Shown: positions 6,725 to 15,429, numbered from the stretch's first letter. The stretch is DNA of 30,745 bases from Scatomorpha stercorigallinarum (GCA_944387865.1 CALXGN010000021.1:1-30745), one strand, 5' to 3'. Program-made: numbers and translations. The notes: generated by a model not told the origin, from the sequence alone.

Positions 6725-8326
6725 TTACCACGCTTCGGAATCGTCGAAGTCCACCAGCGTGGGGTCCAGCGGCTCCTCGCCGACGACGACGGTCATGTAA
6801 TTGTTGACGATGTTGCGCATGTCGCGGCGGGAGACGGTGCGGCAGTCCTCCAGGTCGTGCTCGACGAAGATGAAGTAGAAGCCGAGGTCGCGCGCCTGCT
6901 CTTCCATCATGGCGTGGACGCCGTTCATGCCCTTGCAGGCGACGTTGTCGTTCATCAGCACCATGTCGCAGTTGAAGTTCTTGGCCCATTCCCAGACGGC
7001 GTTCACATTGTCCCAGCCGCCGACGGCGTGGTGGCGCATGACGCCCTTCTCGCTGAAGAGGGCCAGGTCCTTGATGGCCTGCTCGGGGTCGTCCGTGCTT
7101 ATCATGTTGTGGCCCATGGTGGAGTCCATGTTGAGCACGATGTCGATGCCCCAGCAGTTCTGCGTCCAGGTGGGGAAGTCGGTGTAATACACCGCGCTGG
7201 GGCCCCAGAGGAAGGCGCGGTGGCGCGTTTTGCCGCCGAAGGGCTTGTGCTTCTGCTCATAGCAGCGGCGCATGATCTTGATGACCTTGCGGTCGGTCTT
7301 GGTGAAGTAGTCCTCCTGGCCGTTGACGCTGGCCCAGGCGTACAGGCGGTAGAGCGTCTCTGCGATGCCGCTGAGGGCGCTGTAGTCGGTCTTGAAGATG
7401 TCCCACTTCTCCAGCTCGATGGTGTTCTGCTCGTTCATCTGCTTGGCGCGCTCGAAGAGGGCGTCCCAGTCGTATTTCTCGCCGTACTCCTCCTCGATGA
7501 ACTTGATGGCGTCCTTCAGCATCTGCGTGGAGTAGGGGTGCGCGCCGGGCTCGTTGTGTATCATGGCCAGGGTGACGGGGAAGTCCGGCATGGCCATGCG
7601 CCGGCGCTGGAACATGCTGGTGGCCTCGCTGGCGTTGCAGGGCATGTTGGTGGTCAAAAACGCCTTGCCGATGAGCGGGAAATCGTCGTTGAAGGTGACG
7701 CCCGTCTCCGCCGAGCAGCGGGAGCAGACGTCCGCCGCCAGGCCGAAGGACTCCGCCACGTCGATGTAGAAGGGCTCCAGCTGCTGGTCGATGTCGCAGA
7801 TGATGAACTCCGGCAGGGTCTGCAGGGGGATGGGGATGAGGTTGGGGAAGCCCGTCATGAAGAGGGGCGGCAGCACCTCGTCCATGGGCACCATCTTGTC
7901 TGTCAGCGGACCGCCGCCCAGGCGGCGGTCGTTGGAGAGCACAAGGGCGATCTTCTTCGTCAGGCTCTGCACGATGGCGTGCATGTTGAGGTGGGCTATC
8001 TTCAGCTCCGGCCCGCGGTAGCCCTGGTAGAGGCGGTCGATGAAGGCGAAGGTGCCGAGGTAGGAGCCCATCCAACGGTACTCCCAGATGCCCTTGAGCA
8101 CGGGCAGCGGCGCGCTGGCCACCATCAATCCCATGCTCTTGAGGTTGTTCAGCCAGGCCAGGTAGTCCACCATCGTGTCGTGCACGCCGCGCCACTCGCG
8201 GTATTTGGCGATGCCGGTCTTGTCATAGTAGCGGTCGCGCTGGCCGCCCTTGCCGTTCTCCGCGCGCCAGATGGGGTCGAACCGCTGCAGCTTCTTGTCG
8301 ATAAAGGCGGTGACGGGGTTTTTCAT
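6725..8326 (-). CDS. 2-hydroxyacyl-CoA dehydratase, larger subunit (533 aa)
   Basis: Member of the HgdA/HgdB, FldB/C and benzoyl-CoA reductase B/C family. These oxygen-sensitive [4Fe-4S] proteins remove water from (R)-2-hydroxyacyl-CoA after a one-electron activation by an ATP-driven activator protein. The ATG overlaps the stop codon of the upstream subunit gene (ATGA), and GGAGGT lies 6 nt ahead. Candidate Fe-S ligands include Cys in CSRCSAETG, NMPCNAS and NVACKGMNG. At 533 aa it is longer than the classical subunits of around 400-480 aa. No activator (HgdC/FldI type) gene is in the window, so activation would have to come from elsewhere. The acyl-CoA substrate cannot be assigned. Confidence 0.85.
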   Translation of the reverse strand: MKNPVTAFIDKKLQRFDPIWRAENGKGGQRDRYYDKTGIAKYREWRGVHDTMVDYLAWLNNLKSMGLMVASAPLPVLKGIWEYRWMGSYLGTFAFIDRLYQGYRGPELKIAHLNMHAIVQSLTKKIALVLSNDRRLGGGPLTDKMVPMDEVLPPLFMTGFPNLIPIPLQTLPEFIICDIDQQLEPFYIDVAESFGLAADVCSRCSAETGVTFNDDFPLIGKAFLTTNMPCNASEATSMFQRRRMAMPDFPVTLAMIHNEPGAHPYSTQMLKDAIKFIEEEYGEKYDWDALFERAKQMNEQNTIELEKWDIFKTDYSALSGIAETLYRLYAWASVNGQEDYFTKTDRKVIKIMRRCYEQKHKPFGGKTRHRAFLWGPSAVYYTDFPTWTQNCWGIDIVLNMDSTMGHNMISTDDPEQAIKDLALFSEKGVMRHHAVGGWDNVNAVWEWAKNFNCDMVLMNDNVACKGMNGVHAMMEEQARDLGFYFIFVEHDLEDCRTVSRRDMRNIVNNYMTVVVGEEPLDPTLVDFDDSEAW

Positions 8327-9519
8327 CGGCTTACCTCCTTTGCCTGGATGTGCTTGATCTCCAGGCTCTCCACGAAGGCCTGGAAGCGCGTGCGCAGCTG
8401 GCCCACGCTGCCCAGGGCGTATTCCTTCTCGATGGTGCAGCAGGGGACGCCCATCTCGTTTTGCAGCACGTGCGCGGCGAGGACCTTCTCATAGCTCCAG
8501 AACTCGCAGAACTTCATGCTCTCATAGATGACGCCGTCCGCGCGGAACTCGTCCACCAGGCGCCTGATCTCCGTGTGCCGCTGGTCGATCTTGTCGCCGG
8601 ACATGAAGCGCGCGCACTGGTTCCAGTGCTGGTAGTGGCGGCAGATGGCGTCGAAGGCCGTCTCGCCCTCCGCGATCTCGATGCGCTCGCGGGCGGGGAA
8701 GCTGCCGAAGCAGTAGCGGTCGGCCACGACCATGGCCCCGCAGCTCTCGAGCAGCTTGGTGAAGTCCGGGTCGTCGATCTCGCTGCCGGCCACCACCACG
8801 CGCGCGCGGAAGGGGAACTGCGGCTCCGGCTCGCGCGTTTTCAGCTCCTCCAGCGTCTCCTTCAGGTAGGGGAGGATGAGGTAGTGCGGGCACACCTCGC
8901 TCACCAGCTGCATGACGTGGAACTCATAGCCGGTGATGGGCGGGTTCTCCATCTTGCGGAAGGAGCCGATCTCCGTCATCACGTCGCAGAGCTCGTTGAA
9001 CTCCGCCACCGCCTGGCGCAGGGCCTCCTCCGAGGTGTCCACGCCCAGCTTCTCGTGCATGGCGTCCAGCACCTTTAGCTGCAGCTGCTGCTTGTAATAG
9101 TCAAGGCTCGTCTTGTCGCCCTTCATGGGAGGGTCGATGATCGTGACGAAGAAATTGTCGTGCTTTACCGGGTTCAGCAGGAAGAAGTGCTCCTCCATGC
9201 GCTCCATCGCAGCGCAGCCCTCCGCGCCGAAAAGGGCGCTCAGGTAGTTGTAGCCGCCCTCGATGGCGCGCTCGAGGATGGAGCGGACGTAGGGACAGTT
9301 GCGGTTGGTCATGTAATAGGTCGCGATGTCCGCCGACTGGCAGCGCGGCGCGCGCAGCCGGCTGGAAAAACAGCCGGGGAGGTTCAGCAGTACCTCGGGG
9401 ATATAGTAGCAGTTATACCCGAGGGCGATTTCGCCGTCCTCCACGGCTTTGGCGACCAGCTCGTTGTTGGCCTCCTGCAGGAGGTCTTCAAAGTAGATCA
9501 GGCGTTTCAGATCCTTCAA
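8323..9519 (-). CDS. 2-hydroxyacyl-CoA dehydratase, smaller subunit (398 aa)
   Basis: Second subunit of the same family and first gene of the operon. Family features include GYNCYYIPEVLL near the start, MTNRNCPYVRSILE, and ESMKFCEFWSYEK near the C-terminus, whose Cys is the family's conserved cluster ligand. The frame is open to an ATG at 9594, but that codon lies only about 5 nt from the predicted transcription start and has no ribosome-binding site. TTG at 9519 (MKDLKRLIYFEDLL) has GAGGGGG 7 nt upstream and gives a normal family length. A consensus promoter with a palindrome over the -10 precedes it, divergent from padR. Confidence 0.85.
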   Translation of the reverse strand: MKDLKRLIYFEDLLQEANNELVAKAVEDGEIALGYNCYYIPEVLLNLPGCFSSRLRAPRCQSADIATYYMTNRNCPYVRSILERAIEGGYNYLSALFGAEGCAAMERMEEHFFLLNPVKHDNFFVTIIDPPMKGDKTSLDYYKQQLQLKVLDAMHEKLGVDTSEEALRQAVAEFNELCDVMTEIGSFRKMENPPITGYEFHVMQLVSEVCPHYLILPYLKETLEELKTREPEPQFPFRARVVVAGSEIDDPDFTKLLESCGAMVVADRYCFGSFPARERIEIAEGETAFDAICRHYQHWNQCARFMSGDKIDQRHTEIRRLVDEFRADGVIYESMKFCEFWSYEKVLAAHVLQNEMGVPCCTIEKEYALGSVGQLRTRFQAFVESLEIKHIQAKEVSR

Positions 9520-9596
9520 TTCACAGCCCCCTCTATGTACTTGTTTTCGGACAAAGCAAACGGCCGCCGGTAAATACCGGACAACAGCCGCCAATT

Positions 9597-9634
9597 TGTA
9601 CTAAAATTATAGTACATGCGGCGGGCATTGTCAA
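9597..9634 (-). promoter_or_regulatory. Consensus promoter of the dehydratase operon with an operator over the -10
   Basis: Minus-strand TTGACA (9634-9629), a 17-bp spacer and TATAAT (9611-9606), a full consensus. The palindrome TGTACTA-N6-TAGTACA (9597-9616) covers the -10 and the start point. The shape TGTAC-N-GTACA resembles known PadR-family operators, and padR starts 130 bp away. The roughly 80-nt leader contains the palindrome CCGGTA-AA-TACCGG (9567-9580). Confidence 0.8.
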
Positions 9635-9699
9635 ACAATTTGCTAACACTTTGTTAATTTTCTACAGGGGCGGCCCGCCCTGGGCGGCAAAACATACCC

Positions 9700-9733
9700 T
9701 TGACAAATGATATACTGTGTGGTACGATGTACC
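9700..9733 (+). promoter_or_regulatory. Promoter of padR with inverted repeat over the -10
   Basis: TTGACA (9700-9705), a 17-bp spacer and TACGAT (9723-9728). GGTAC-GAT-GTACC (9721-9733) spans the -10, a likely autoregulatory site that shares the GTAC half-site with the divergent operator. Confidence 0.7.
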
Positions 9734-9749
9734 CACGGGAGGCGAGGGA

Positions 9750-10091
9750 ATGAACATCGAGGAATGGCGCAGCCAGATAAAGCGCGGGACGCTGGAGTTC
9801 GGCATACTGCTGCTGATAGAAAAAAAGCCGCGCTACGGCTATGAGCTCATCAGCTGCCTGGAGCGCTCGCCGATGCTCTCGACCAAGGAGAGCACGGTGT
9901 ATCCCCTGCTGCGCAGGCTGCTGAAGGACGGCTGCCTGAGCGCGCACTGGCAGGAGACCACGGAAGGACTGCCGCCGCGAAAATATTACGAGCTGACGGA
10001 GGCCGGGCGCGAATACCTGGGCGCCATGCGCAGGGACTGGTCGGAGCTGAACGCGGCGATGAAGGAAATGGAGGACGAGGAAAATGAATGA
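9750..10091 (+). CDS. PadR-family transcriptional regulator (113 aa)
   Basis: Winged-helix regulator. MNIEEWRSQIKRGTLEFGILLLIEKKPRYGYELI is the typical PadR N-terminus, followed by STVYPLLRRLLKDG (recognition helix), the wing around PRKYYELTEAG, and a short dimerising C-terminal helix. The open frame reaches 9717, but GGGAGGCGAGGG just before 9750 marks the ATG there. It overlaps the next gene by 8 bp, the usual arrangement of padR with a HAAS/DUF1700 membrane partner. It is divergent from the dehydratase operon, whose promoter carries a PadR-like palindrome, so it may regulate that operon as well as itself. Confidence 0.92.
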   Translation: MNIEEWRSQIKRGTLEFGILLLIEKKPRYGYELISCLERSPMLSTKESTVYPLLRRLLKDGCLSAHWQETTEGLPPRKYYELTEAGREYLGAMRRDWSELNAAMKEMEDEENE

Positions 10092-10641
10092 ATTCACGGA
10101 AAAATATCTCGCGGAGGTGGACCGCCGGCTGCGGCGGCTGCCGGTGGGAGAGCGGCTGGACATCGTGAACGAGCTCAGGAGCGAGATGGCCGAGCTTTCC
10201 GCCGCCGGGCTGGCGCCGGAGCAGATAGAGCAGCGGCTGGGCTCCGCCCGCTCGCTCGCCGCGGGCTATCTGGGCGAGGCGATAGCGAAGTCGCCGCGCT
10301 TTTCCTGGCGCAAGCTGGGGCTGCTGGCCGCCTTTTACAGCTACGCGGGCCTGGGCGGCGTCATCGTTTTGCCGGTGACGAGCATCTGCGCCGTGGCGTT
10401 CATCATCTGCGGCGCGGCCTGCCCGCTGGTGGGGCTCGCCAACCTTGTCTGCGAGCTGGCGGGCAACCCTCTGCCCTGGGTGATATTCCAGATCGGCGGC
10501 TGGAGCGCCGGGCCGTGGCTCGCCTTTGCGCTCAGCGTGTTCACCGGCGCGGCGCTTTTCGCGCTGGGCCTGCTCTGCTGGAAGGCGACCGTGGCCTTCG
10601 TCCGCTCCGTCAGCGGCGCGAAGCGGAAGATAAACGGATAA
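10084..10641 (+). CDS. HAAS/DUF1700-domain membrane protein (185 aa)
   Basis: The N-terminal 60 residues (MNEFTEKYLAEVDRRLRRLP...IVNELRSEM) form the HAAS signalling domain, found in proteins paired with PadR regulators. Three to four hydrophobic segments follow, at about residues 78-120 and 130-175, ending in a basic tail AKRKING. It probably senses or relays a membrane-related cue to the PadR protein. It is translationally coupled to padR (8-bp overlap). A hairpin terminator follows directly after the stop codon. Confidence 0.82.
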   Translation: MNEFTEKYLAEVDRRLRRLPVGERLDIVNELRSEMAELSAAGLAPEQIEQRLGSARSLAAGYLGEAIAKSPRFSWRKLGLLAAFYSYAGLGGVIVLPVTSICAVAFIICGAACPLVGLANLVCELAGNPLPWVIFQIGGWSAGPWLAFALSVFTGAALFALGLLCWKATVAFVRSVSGAKRKING

Positions 10642-10680
10642 AAAAACGCCGCCCGGCAGTCGCCGGGCGGCGCGGTGTTT
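10641..10680. terminator. Bidirectional terminator between the HAAS gene and nadE
   Basis: An 11-bp perfect stem CGCCGCCCGGC / GCCGGGCGGCG (10647-10672, loop AGTC). On the minus strand it is followed by T6 (10646-10641), a strong terminator for nadE. On the plus strand the T4 run at 10678-10681 gives a weaker one for the HAAS gene. Confidence 0.9.
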
Positions 10681-10685
10681 TGGCC

Positions 10686-11414
10686 TCAGCCCTTGTATGT
10701 GGCGATGGGCGCGCGCTTGTGCGCGCTTTTTTCGTGCATGGCCTCGATCCTGGCGACGGTCTCGGCGCTGCCCTCGCGGCGCAGCAGCCAGGCGTCGATG
10801 TCCGCATATGAAAGGCCCATCTCCGCCTCGTCCGTCTGGCCTTCGAAGAGGCCGGCGGAGGGGGCTTTTTCTATCACCGAGCGCGGCGCGCCCAGGAATT
10901 CGAGGAACTCATAGATCTCCGTCACCGTCAGATCGGCGATGGGGTCGAAGTCGTGCGCCCCGTCGCCCCACTTGGTGAAATAGCCCACATAGGCCTCGCT
11001 GGCGTTGCCCGTGCCGGCCACCAGCCGCCCCTCGGCGTGGGCCACGGCGTAGAGCGCCGTCATCCGCAGGCGGGGGGCGATATTGGCCACGGCCATGTCC
11101 GTCAGATGCGTGGCGCCGCCGAGGGCGGAGACCAGGGCCTCGCGCGCGGCGGTCAGGTCCACCGTGCGGCACTCGATTCCGAACTTTTCCGCCACTTCCA
11201 GGCCGTCGTCGCGGTCGATGCCGTAATTGCGGCGGCTGGCGCAGGGCATGATTATACCGACGGTGTCCTCGCAGGCGGCCTTGCAGAGGATGCCGACGAG
11301 CGCGGAGTCCTTGCCGCCGGAGTTGCCATAGACTATGCCCTTCATGCCGCTCGCGGCGAGCTGGGCGCGGATGAAGCCCACACGGCTCTCAAATTCTTTT
11401 GAATAGTCTCTCAT
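10686..11414 (-). CDS. nadE: NH3-dependent NAD+ synthetase
   Basis: Last step of NAD biosynthesis: ATP-dependent amidation of nicotinic acid adenine dinucleotide, using ammonia. The PP-loop SGGKDS is at residues 32-37. GNASEAYVGYFTKWGDGAHDFDPIADL and KAPSAGLFEGQTDEAEMG are the family's substrate and ATP loops. At 242 aa it is a short, ammonia-only form with no glutaminase domain. Three consecutive ATGs begin the frame, and GGGAGG is 7 nt before the third (11414), which is taken as the start. The EFR1 gene lies 73 bp upstream in the same direction and probably shares a transcript. A small inverted repeat CGCCTG/CAGGCG (11459-11475) lies between them. Confidence 0.92.
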   Translation of the reverse strand: MRDYSKEFESRVGFIRAQLAASGMKGIVYGNSGGKDSALVGILCKAACEDTVGIIMPCASRRNYGIDRDDGLEVAEKFGIECRTVDLTAAREALVSALGGATHLTDMAVANIAPRLRMTALYAVAHAEGRLVAGTGNASEAYVGYFTKWGDGAHDFDPIADLTVTEIYEFLEFLGAPRSVIEKAPSAGLFEGQTDEAEMGLSYADIDAWLLRREGSAETVARIEAMHEKSAHKRAPIATYKG

Positions 11415-11487
11415 CATCATGCCTCCCGCAAAAATATAAAGCAGTGACAGCGCACAAACGCCTGTATGTCAGGCGCCGAGGGGAAAT

Positions 11488-12264
11488 TCAAAGGTAAAAC
11501 TCCGGCTCGCGGCGAGCGGCGCAGGCCTTTTTCAGCTTGACCGATGTGGCGGCGAGCATGGCGGGGTTGAGCCGGCGCGCATAGTGCGGGCAGACGGCCA
11601 CGCAGCGCATGCAGGTGATGCACTTGCCGCCGTCCGTCTTTTCCGGCGCGGCGGGGTCGATGGCCCCCGTGGGGCACTCGGCCGCGCACTTGCCGCACTG
11701 GCCGCACTTTGACTTTGGGGCCGAGGGGTGCATGGGCACGCCGCCGAACTCGCGGTAGGGCCGGCTGCCCGGGGGCGTGACGGCGCTCAGGGCCTCCGCG
11801 GCGGGGGCGGCGGCGAGCTTTTCCCTGACGGCGGCGGCAAAGCGCTCAAGGGCGGCGAAGTCGGCGCTGTCCGGGCGGCCGGCGGCGATGTCCGGCACGA
11901 TGGAGTGGCGGGCGATGAAAGCCCCGGCGGCGATCACGCGGAAGCCGCGCTCCGCCGCGGCGTCGCACAGCTCCAGCAGCGCGTCCTCATACGCGCGGTT
12001 GCCATATACGGCGACTACGACCGCCGGCGTGCCGTGGGCCGTTATCCCCCGCAGCCGCTCCACGGAGAGCGCGGGGACGCGCCCGCCGAATACCGGCGCG
12101 GCGATGACGGCAAGCTCGTCCGCGGCGAACTCCCGCGCGGCGGGGCACACGGTGACGTCCAGCTCCTCCGCGCCGGGACACAGCGCCGACGCCAGGCGCG
12201 AGGCGATGCGCCGCGTCCCGCCCGTGGGCGAGAAATAGAGCGCGGCGGCGCGTTGTATCTCCAT
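11488..12264 (-). CDS. EFR1-type flavodoxin/ferredoxin fusion protein (258 aa)
   Basis: Two-domain electron carrier. The N-terminal flavodoxin-like domain has the FMN phosphate loop YFSPTGGT near residue 10. At the C-terminus are two [4Fe-4S] motifs, CGQCGKCAAECP and CITCMRCVAVCP. It would move electrons between FMN and iron-sulphur clusters in the cytoplasm; the partner is unknown. ATG 12270 touches GGAGGT directly, and ATG 12264 has 6-nt spacing and is chosen. The extra N-terminal 42 codons of the open frame run through the promoter. It is probably co-transcribed with nadE. Confidence 0.88.
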   Translation of the reverse strand: MEIQRAAALYFSPTGGTRRIASRLASALCPGAEELDVTVCPAAREFAADELAVIAAPVFGGRVPALSVERLRGITAHGTPAVVVAVYGNRAYEDALLELCDAAAERGFRVIAAGAFIARHSIVPDIAAGRPDSADFAALERFAAAVREKLAAAPAAEALSAVTPPGSRPYREFGGVPMHPSAPKSKCGQCGKCAAECPTGAIDPAAPEKTDGGKCITCMRCVAVCPHYARRLNPAMLAATSVKLKKACAARREPEFYL

Positions 12265-12321
12265 ATCCATACCTCCATGCGCGTCGTGCGGGTGGCACAA
12301 CGCTTTTGCCATATCTGATAT

Positions 12322-12351
12322 ATTATAGCACGCGCATGCGGCGGACTTCAA
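12322..12351 (-). promoter_or_regulatory. sigma70-type promoter of the EFR1-nadE unit
   Basis: Minus-strand TTGAAG (12351-12346), an 18-bp spacer and TATAAT (12327-12322), about 60 nt before the start codon. Confidence 0.65.
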
Positions 12352-12357
12352 GCGCCG

Positions 12358-12386
12358 TTGCATTGCCGCGCCGCGTGTGATAAAAT
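12358..12386 (+). promoter_or_regulatory. sigma70-type promoter of the FG-GAP lipoprotein gene
   Basis: TTGCAT (12358-12363), a 17-bp spacer and TAAAAT (12381-12386), divergent from the EFR1 promoter and 31 nt before the start codon. Confidence 0.6.
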
Positions 12387-12417
12387 CAAAATACACCTAT
12401 CTGCACCTGGAGGCGAG

Positions 12418-15400
12418 ATGTTTTTGAAGAGGACAGCCGCCATATTGCTTTGCATTTGCTTTATCCTGGCCGCTTTCACGGGGTGCGGCGAGCAGCCGGG
12501 CGGCCATGATCGGCCCGGCCACAGCGCGGACACGCCCGCCGCGCCGGACGGGCAGCTGCCCGCGGCGGAGGTCGCGCTCACGAGCGAGACGGCGGAGGAG
12601 AACGTGCTGCGCGCCGCCGTGCTCTACGACGGCTCGGACGGCTCCGCCGCCTGGCAGGACCTGTATTCGCGCCTTGAGCAGCCGCTGCTGCTGGGCTTCA
12701 CGGCGGAGGCCGTGGACATCTCCGGCGAGTGGTCGCTGGAGGGCTATGACATCGTCTATCCGCACGAGAGCATCGCCGGCTCCGCCCACGCGGAGGAGGC
12801 GCGCTCCGCCATCGTCGAGTTCGTCGCCGGCGGCGGCTCGGCCTTCCTCGACAACGATCTCTACGGCTTTTTCGACGCGGAGTTCCTGGGCGCGGAGGGC
12901 TTCTCGCCCCTGGACGCCTATCCGTCGGACGCGGAGTGGCCGGACGCGGGGGAGGACCTGGCGGAGATGCAGCGCATCATGCGCGCCTATCTGGAGCTGC
13001 TGCCGCAGTACGCGGACGTGTCCGCCCTGGAGCTGGGCGTGGCCATGGACTGTTCCACGGCGGTGCCGCTGGCGCTCAGCGGCGGCCGCGCCCTCGCGGC
13101 GGTGAACGCCTACGGAGGCGGCTACGTCTATTTCGCCAGCGAGCTGCTGCCGGGGGACGCCTCCGTGGCCGGCACGGGGCTGGTGCAGCGCGGCGCCAGC
13201 GCGGCTGTCTCCACCACGGACATGGGCGCGGCGCGGCTCATCGAGAACGCCTTCGCCGCCTTCGTCGCCAAACGCACGCTGGGCTACGCCCTCTGGCGCG
13301 TCTACGGCGTCTACGGCTCGCCGGGCATGAGCTGGCAGGCCGCCATCGAGGACACGGCGGCCGTCTCCGGCACGGCGGCGCAGGACTTTGCCGCGCTCTG
13401 CCGCCAGTACGGCCAGGCGCCGAGCTATTCGCTGGCGCGCAGCGTCTATACCCGCGGCCTGCGCGCGGAGAGCGTCTCCACGCTGCTCTCGCAGGACGGC
13501 TCGCTGCTGCGCTTCGCTTCCGACCTCTATGAGAGCGGCTATTCCGCCGGCACGCACGCCGTGGCCGGGGACAGCTATCTGACGCTGGCGCGTTTCCCGG
13601 ACAGCGGCGGCTACGCCGAGCCCTCCGGCCTCAGCGCGGGGGCCTATCCCTGCGCCTGCGACCTGGACGGGGACGGCCTTATTGACCTGCTCTGCGGCTC
13701 GTCGGACGGCAGGCTGTGGTTTTTCCGCGGCCTGGGCTATGACGGCCGATTGCTTCTGGATGCGGGCGGGGCGCTGACGGACGCGGAGGGCCTGGAGCTC
13801 GCCGTGCCCGGCGCGAGCGCCCCCACCGTGGCGGACGTGGACGGCGACGGCGTGCCGGACATCCTCTGCGGCGCGGCGCACGGGGAGGTCTATCTCTTCC
13901 GCGGCCTGGCGGAGGACGGCTTCGCCGCCGGCGAGATCTTCTACGAGGCGGCCATCGAGGGCCGCGCGCTGCCGGAATACGGCGACCTAAACGGCGACGG
14001 CATCGCCGATTTGGTGATCGGCTCCGACTGCGGGGAGCTGCTGGCCGTCTACGGCGCGGAGGGCGGCTTTGCCGCCTCGCCGGTGGAAATAAGCTTCTTC
14101 GGCGTGGACGGGGACTGGTTCGCCCCGCGCATCTGCGACGTGAACGGCGACGGCATCGCCGACCTGGCGCTGGGTACGGCGGCGGGCTATGTGGCCCTGC
14201 TCACCGGCGACGGGCAGGGGGGATTTGCCTCCGCCGGCTGCATCGAGCTGGACGAGCGCAACGCCGACGGCAACTACCACGCCAAATTCGGCGAGAACTG
14301 CGCGCCCAGCTTTGCCGACATCGACGGCGACGGCTATACGGACCTCGTCTGCGGCAGTTTGGAATACGGCCTGTCCTATCCCATCGACAGCAGGTATTTC
14401 CCGCTGCGCGAGGAGCTGCTCGCGCTGGTGGGCGGCGTCACCGGCGAGGGCTGGTACATGGGCGCGCACTTCTTCGCCGGCTTCGGGGCCTCGCCGGAGC
14501 GGGAGAGCTATGAGCTCTCCGCCCAGCTGGCGGCCATGCAGGGCTACGGCGTGGCCTACGGCCGCCTGGGCGCGGGGCTGCACACCGGCGCGTCCCTCTC
14601 CGGCGACCCGGCGCAGACCTACCTCAGCCTCTGGGACGGCGGAATGCTCTGGTGCGCCGGCCTCTCCGGCGAGGTGGAGGAGCTGGGCGCGGGCGAGCTG
14701 CTATCGCTGCCCTTCTACCTCACGCGCGGCGGCGAGCGGACGATACTGCTGCTCGACGCTTCGCCCGCGCTGGACGACCCGGACTGGGCGCAGGCGGCCT
14801 GCTCTCTGGGCCTGCCGCTGCTGCTGGAGGCCGAGCTCTGGGACGGCGCGGCGCTCGCCGGGCGCGTGGCCGGCGCGGCGGAGCTGTGCGCGCAGTACGG
14901 CTACAGCTCCATGACGGAAAGCCAGCTGATGTACGCCGCGGCGGCGGCGGCCAACCTGGAGCTGGACGTGATGGGCAACAGCAGTAGCCGCTTCGACATC
15001 GAGCTGGTGGGCGCCGGCGCGACCAACACGACGGCGCTCTATTCCGGCATCTATCAGACCTCCTGCGGCGTGCGCGTCTCCCTCGGCGAGGCGCTGAGCG
15101 GCCTGGAGCTGGCGGTGGACGCCAACGTCTGGCGCCGCGTGGGGAACGACATCTACGTCGGCCTCGACCGGCCCGTGCGCATCTATGAGGCCGAGGCGGG
15201 GGCGGAGGAGGCGCCGCACCTCGCGCGCGTCAACCTGCCGGCCATGCTCTCCGTCCACGAGGGCGGGGCCTCCGTGCTCTTCGACACGGGCGGCATGATG
15301 CAGGTGGAGACCTCCGCGCCGGCCACGACGGAGTCCGACGGCTGGACGGCCGAGCCCGCGCCCGGCGGCGGCACCGTGTTCACAAAATATTCCTCGACCC

Positions 15401-15429
15401 CGGGCTCGATACTGATAAGCTACGAATAA
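12418..15429 (+). CDS. Large FG-GAP/VCBS-repeat lipoprotein (1003 aa)
   Basis: Surface lipoprotein. ATG 12418 follows GGAGG by 4 nt and begins MFLKRTAAILLCICFILAAFTGC, a lipoprotein signal with the modified Cys at 23 (the -3 residue is Phe, slightly atypical). Residues about 45-400 form a globular region of no recognised family. From about 13650 to 14340 five FG-GAP repeats carry calcium-binding loops: DLDGDG, DVDGDG, DLNGDG, DVNGDG and DIDGDG. They are spaced irregularly, 49 to 61 codons apart, and probably build part of a beta-propeller. The remaining 360 residues contain no domain I know. Very high GC and few Lys. It stands alone between a divergent promoter and repeat elements. The function is unknown; carbohydrate or protein binding on the cell surface is a guess. 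Confidence 0.82.
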   Translation: MFLKRTAAILLCICFILAAFTGCGEQPGGHDRPGHSADTPAAPDGQLPAAEVALTSETAEENVLRAAVLYDGSDGSAAWQDLYSRLEQPLLLGFTAEAVDISGEWSLEGYDIVYPHESIAGSAHAEEARSAIVEFVAGGGSAFLDNDLYGFFDAEFLGAEGFSPLDAYPSDAEWPDAGEDLAEMQRIMRAYLELLPQYADVSALELGVAMDCSTAVPLALSGGRALAAVNAYGGGYVYFASELLPGDASVAGTGLVQRGASAAVSTTDMGAARLIENAFAAFVAKRTLGYALWRVYGVYGSPGMSWQAAIEDTAAVSGTAAQDFAALCRQYGQAPSYSLARSVYTRGLRAESVSTLLSQDGSLLRFASDLYESGYSAGTHAVAGDSYLTLARFPDSGGYAEPSGLSAGAYPCACDLDGDGLIDLLCGSSDGRLWFFRGLGYDGRLLLDAGGALTDAEGLELAVPGASAPTVADVDGDGVPDILCGAAHGEVYLFRGLAEDGFAAGEIFYEAAIEGRALPEYGDLNGDGIADLVIGSDCGELLAVYGAEGGFAASPVEISFFGVDGDWFAPRICDVNGDGIADLALGTAAGYVALLTGDGQGGFASAGCIELDERNADGNYHAKFGENCAPSFADIDGDGYTDLVCGSLEYGLSYPIDSRYFPLREELLALVGGVTGEGWYMGAHFFAGFGASPERESYELSAQLAAMQGYGVAYGRLGAGLHTGASLSGDPAQTYLSLWDGGMLWCAGLSGEVEELGAGELLSLPFYLTRGGERTILLLDASPALDDPDWAQAACSLGLPLLLEAELWDGAALAGRVAGAAELCAQYGYSSMTESQLMYAAAAAANLELDVMGNSSSRFDIELVGAGATNTTALYSGIYQTSCGVRVSLGEALSGLELAVDANVWRRVGNDIYVGLDRPVRIYEAEAGAEEAPHLARVNLPAMLSVHEGGASVLFDTGGMMQVETSAPATTESDGWTAEPAPGGGTVFTKYSSTPGSILISYE

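Noticed and set aside
4619..8494. 1291-codon open frame on the plus strand
   Set aside because: It runs antisense through the SLH, 58-aa and dehydratase genes. Long antisense frames are expected at this GC content; the translation is Val/Gly/His/Arg-rich low complexity and it lacks a ribosome-binding site.
9520..9594. Extra 25-codon N-terminus of the smaller dehydratase subunit
   Set aside because: ATG 9594 would be about 5 nt from the predicted transcription start, has no ribosome-binding site and adds residues not typical of the family.
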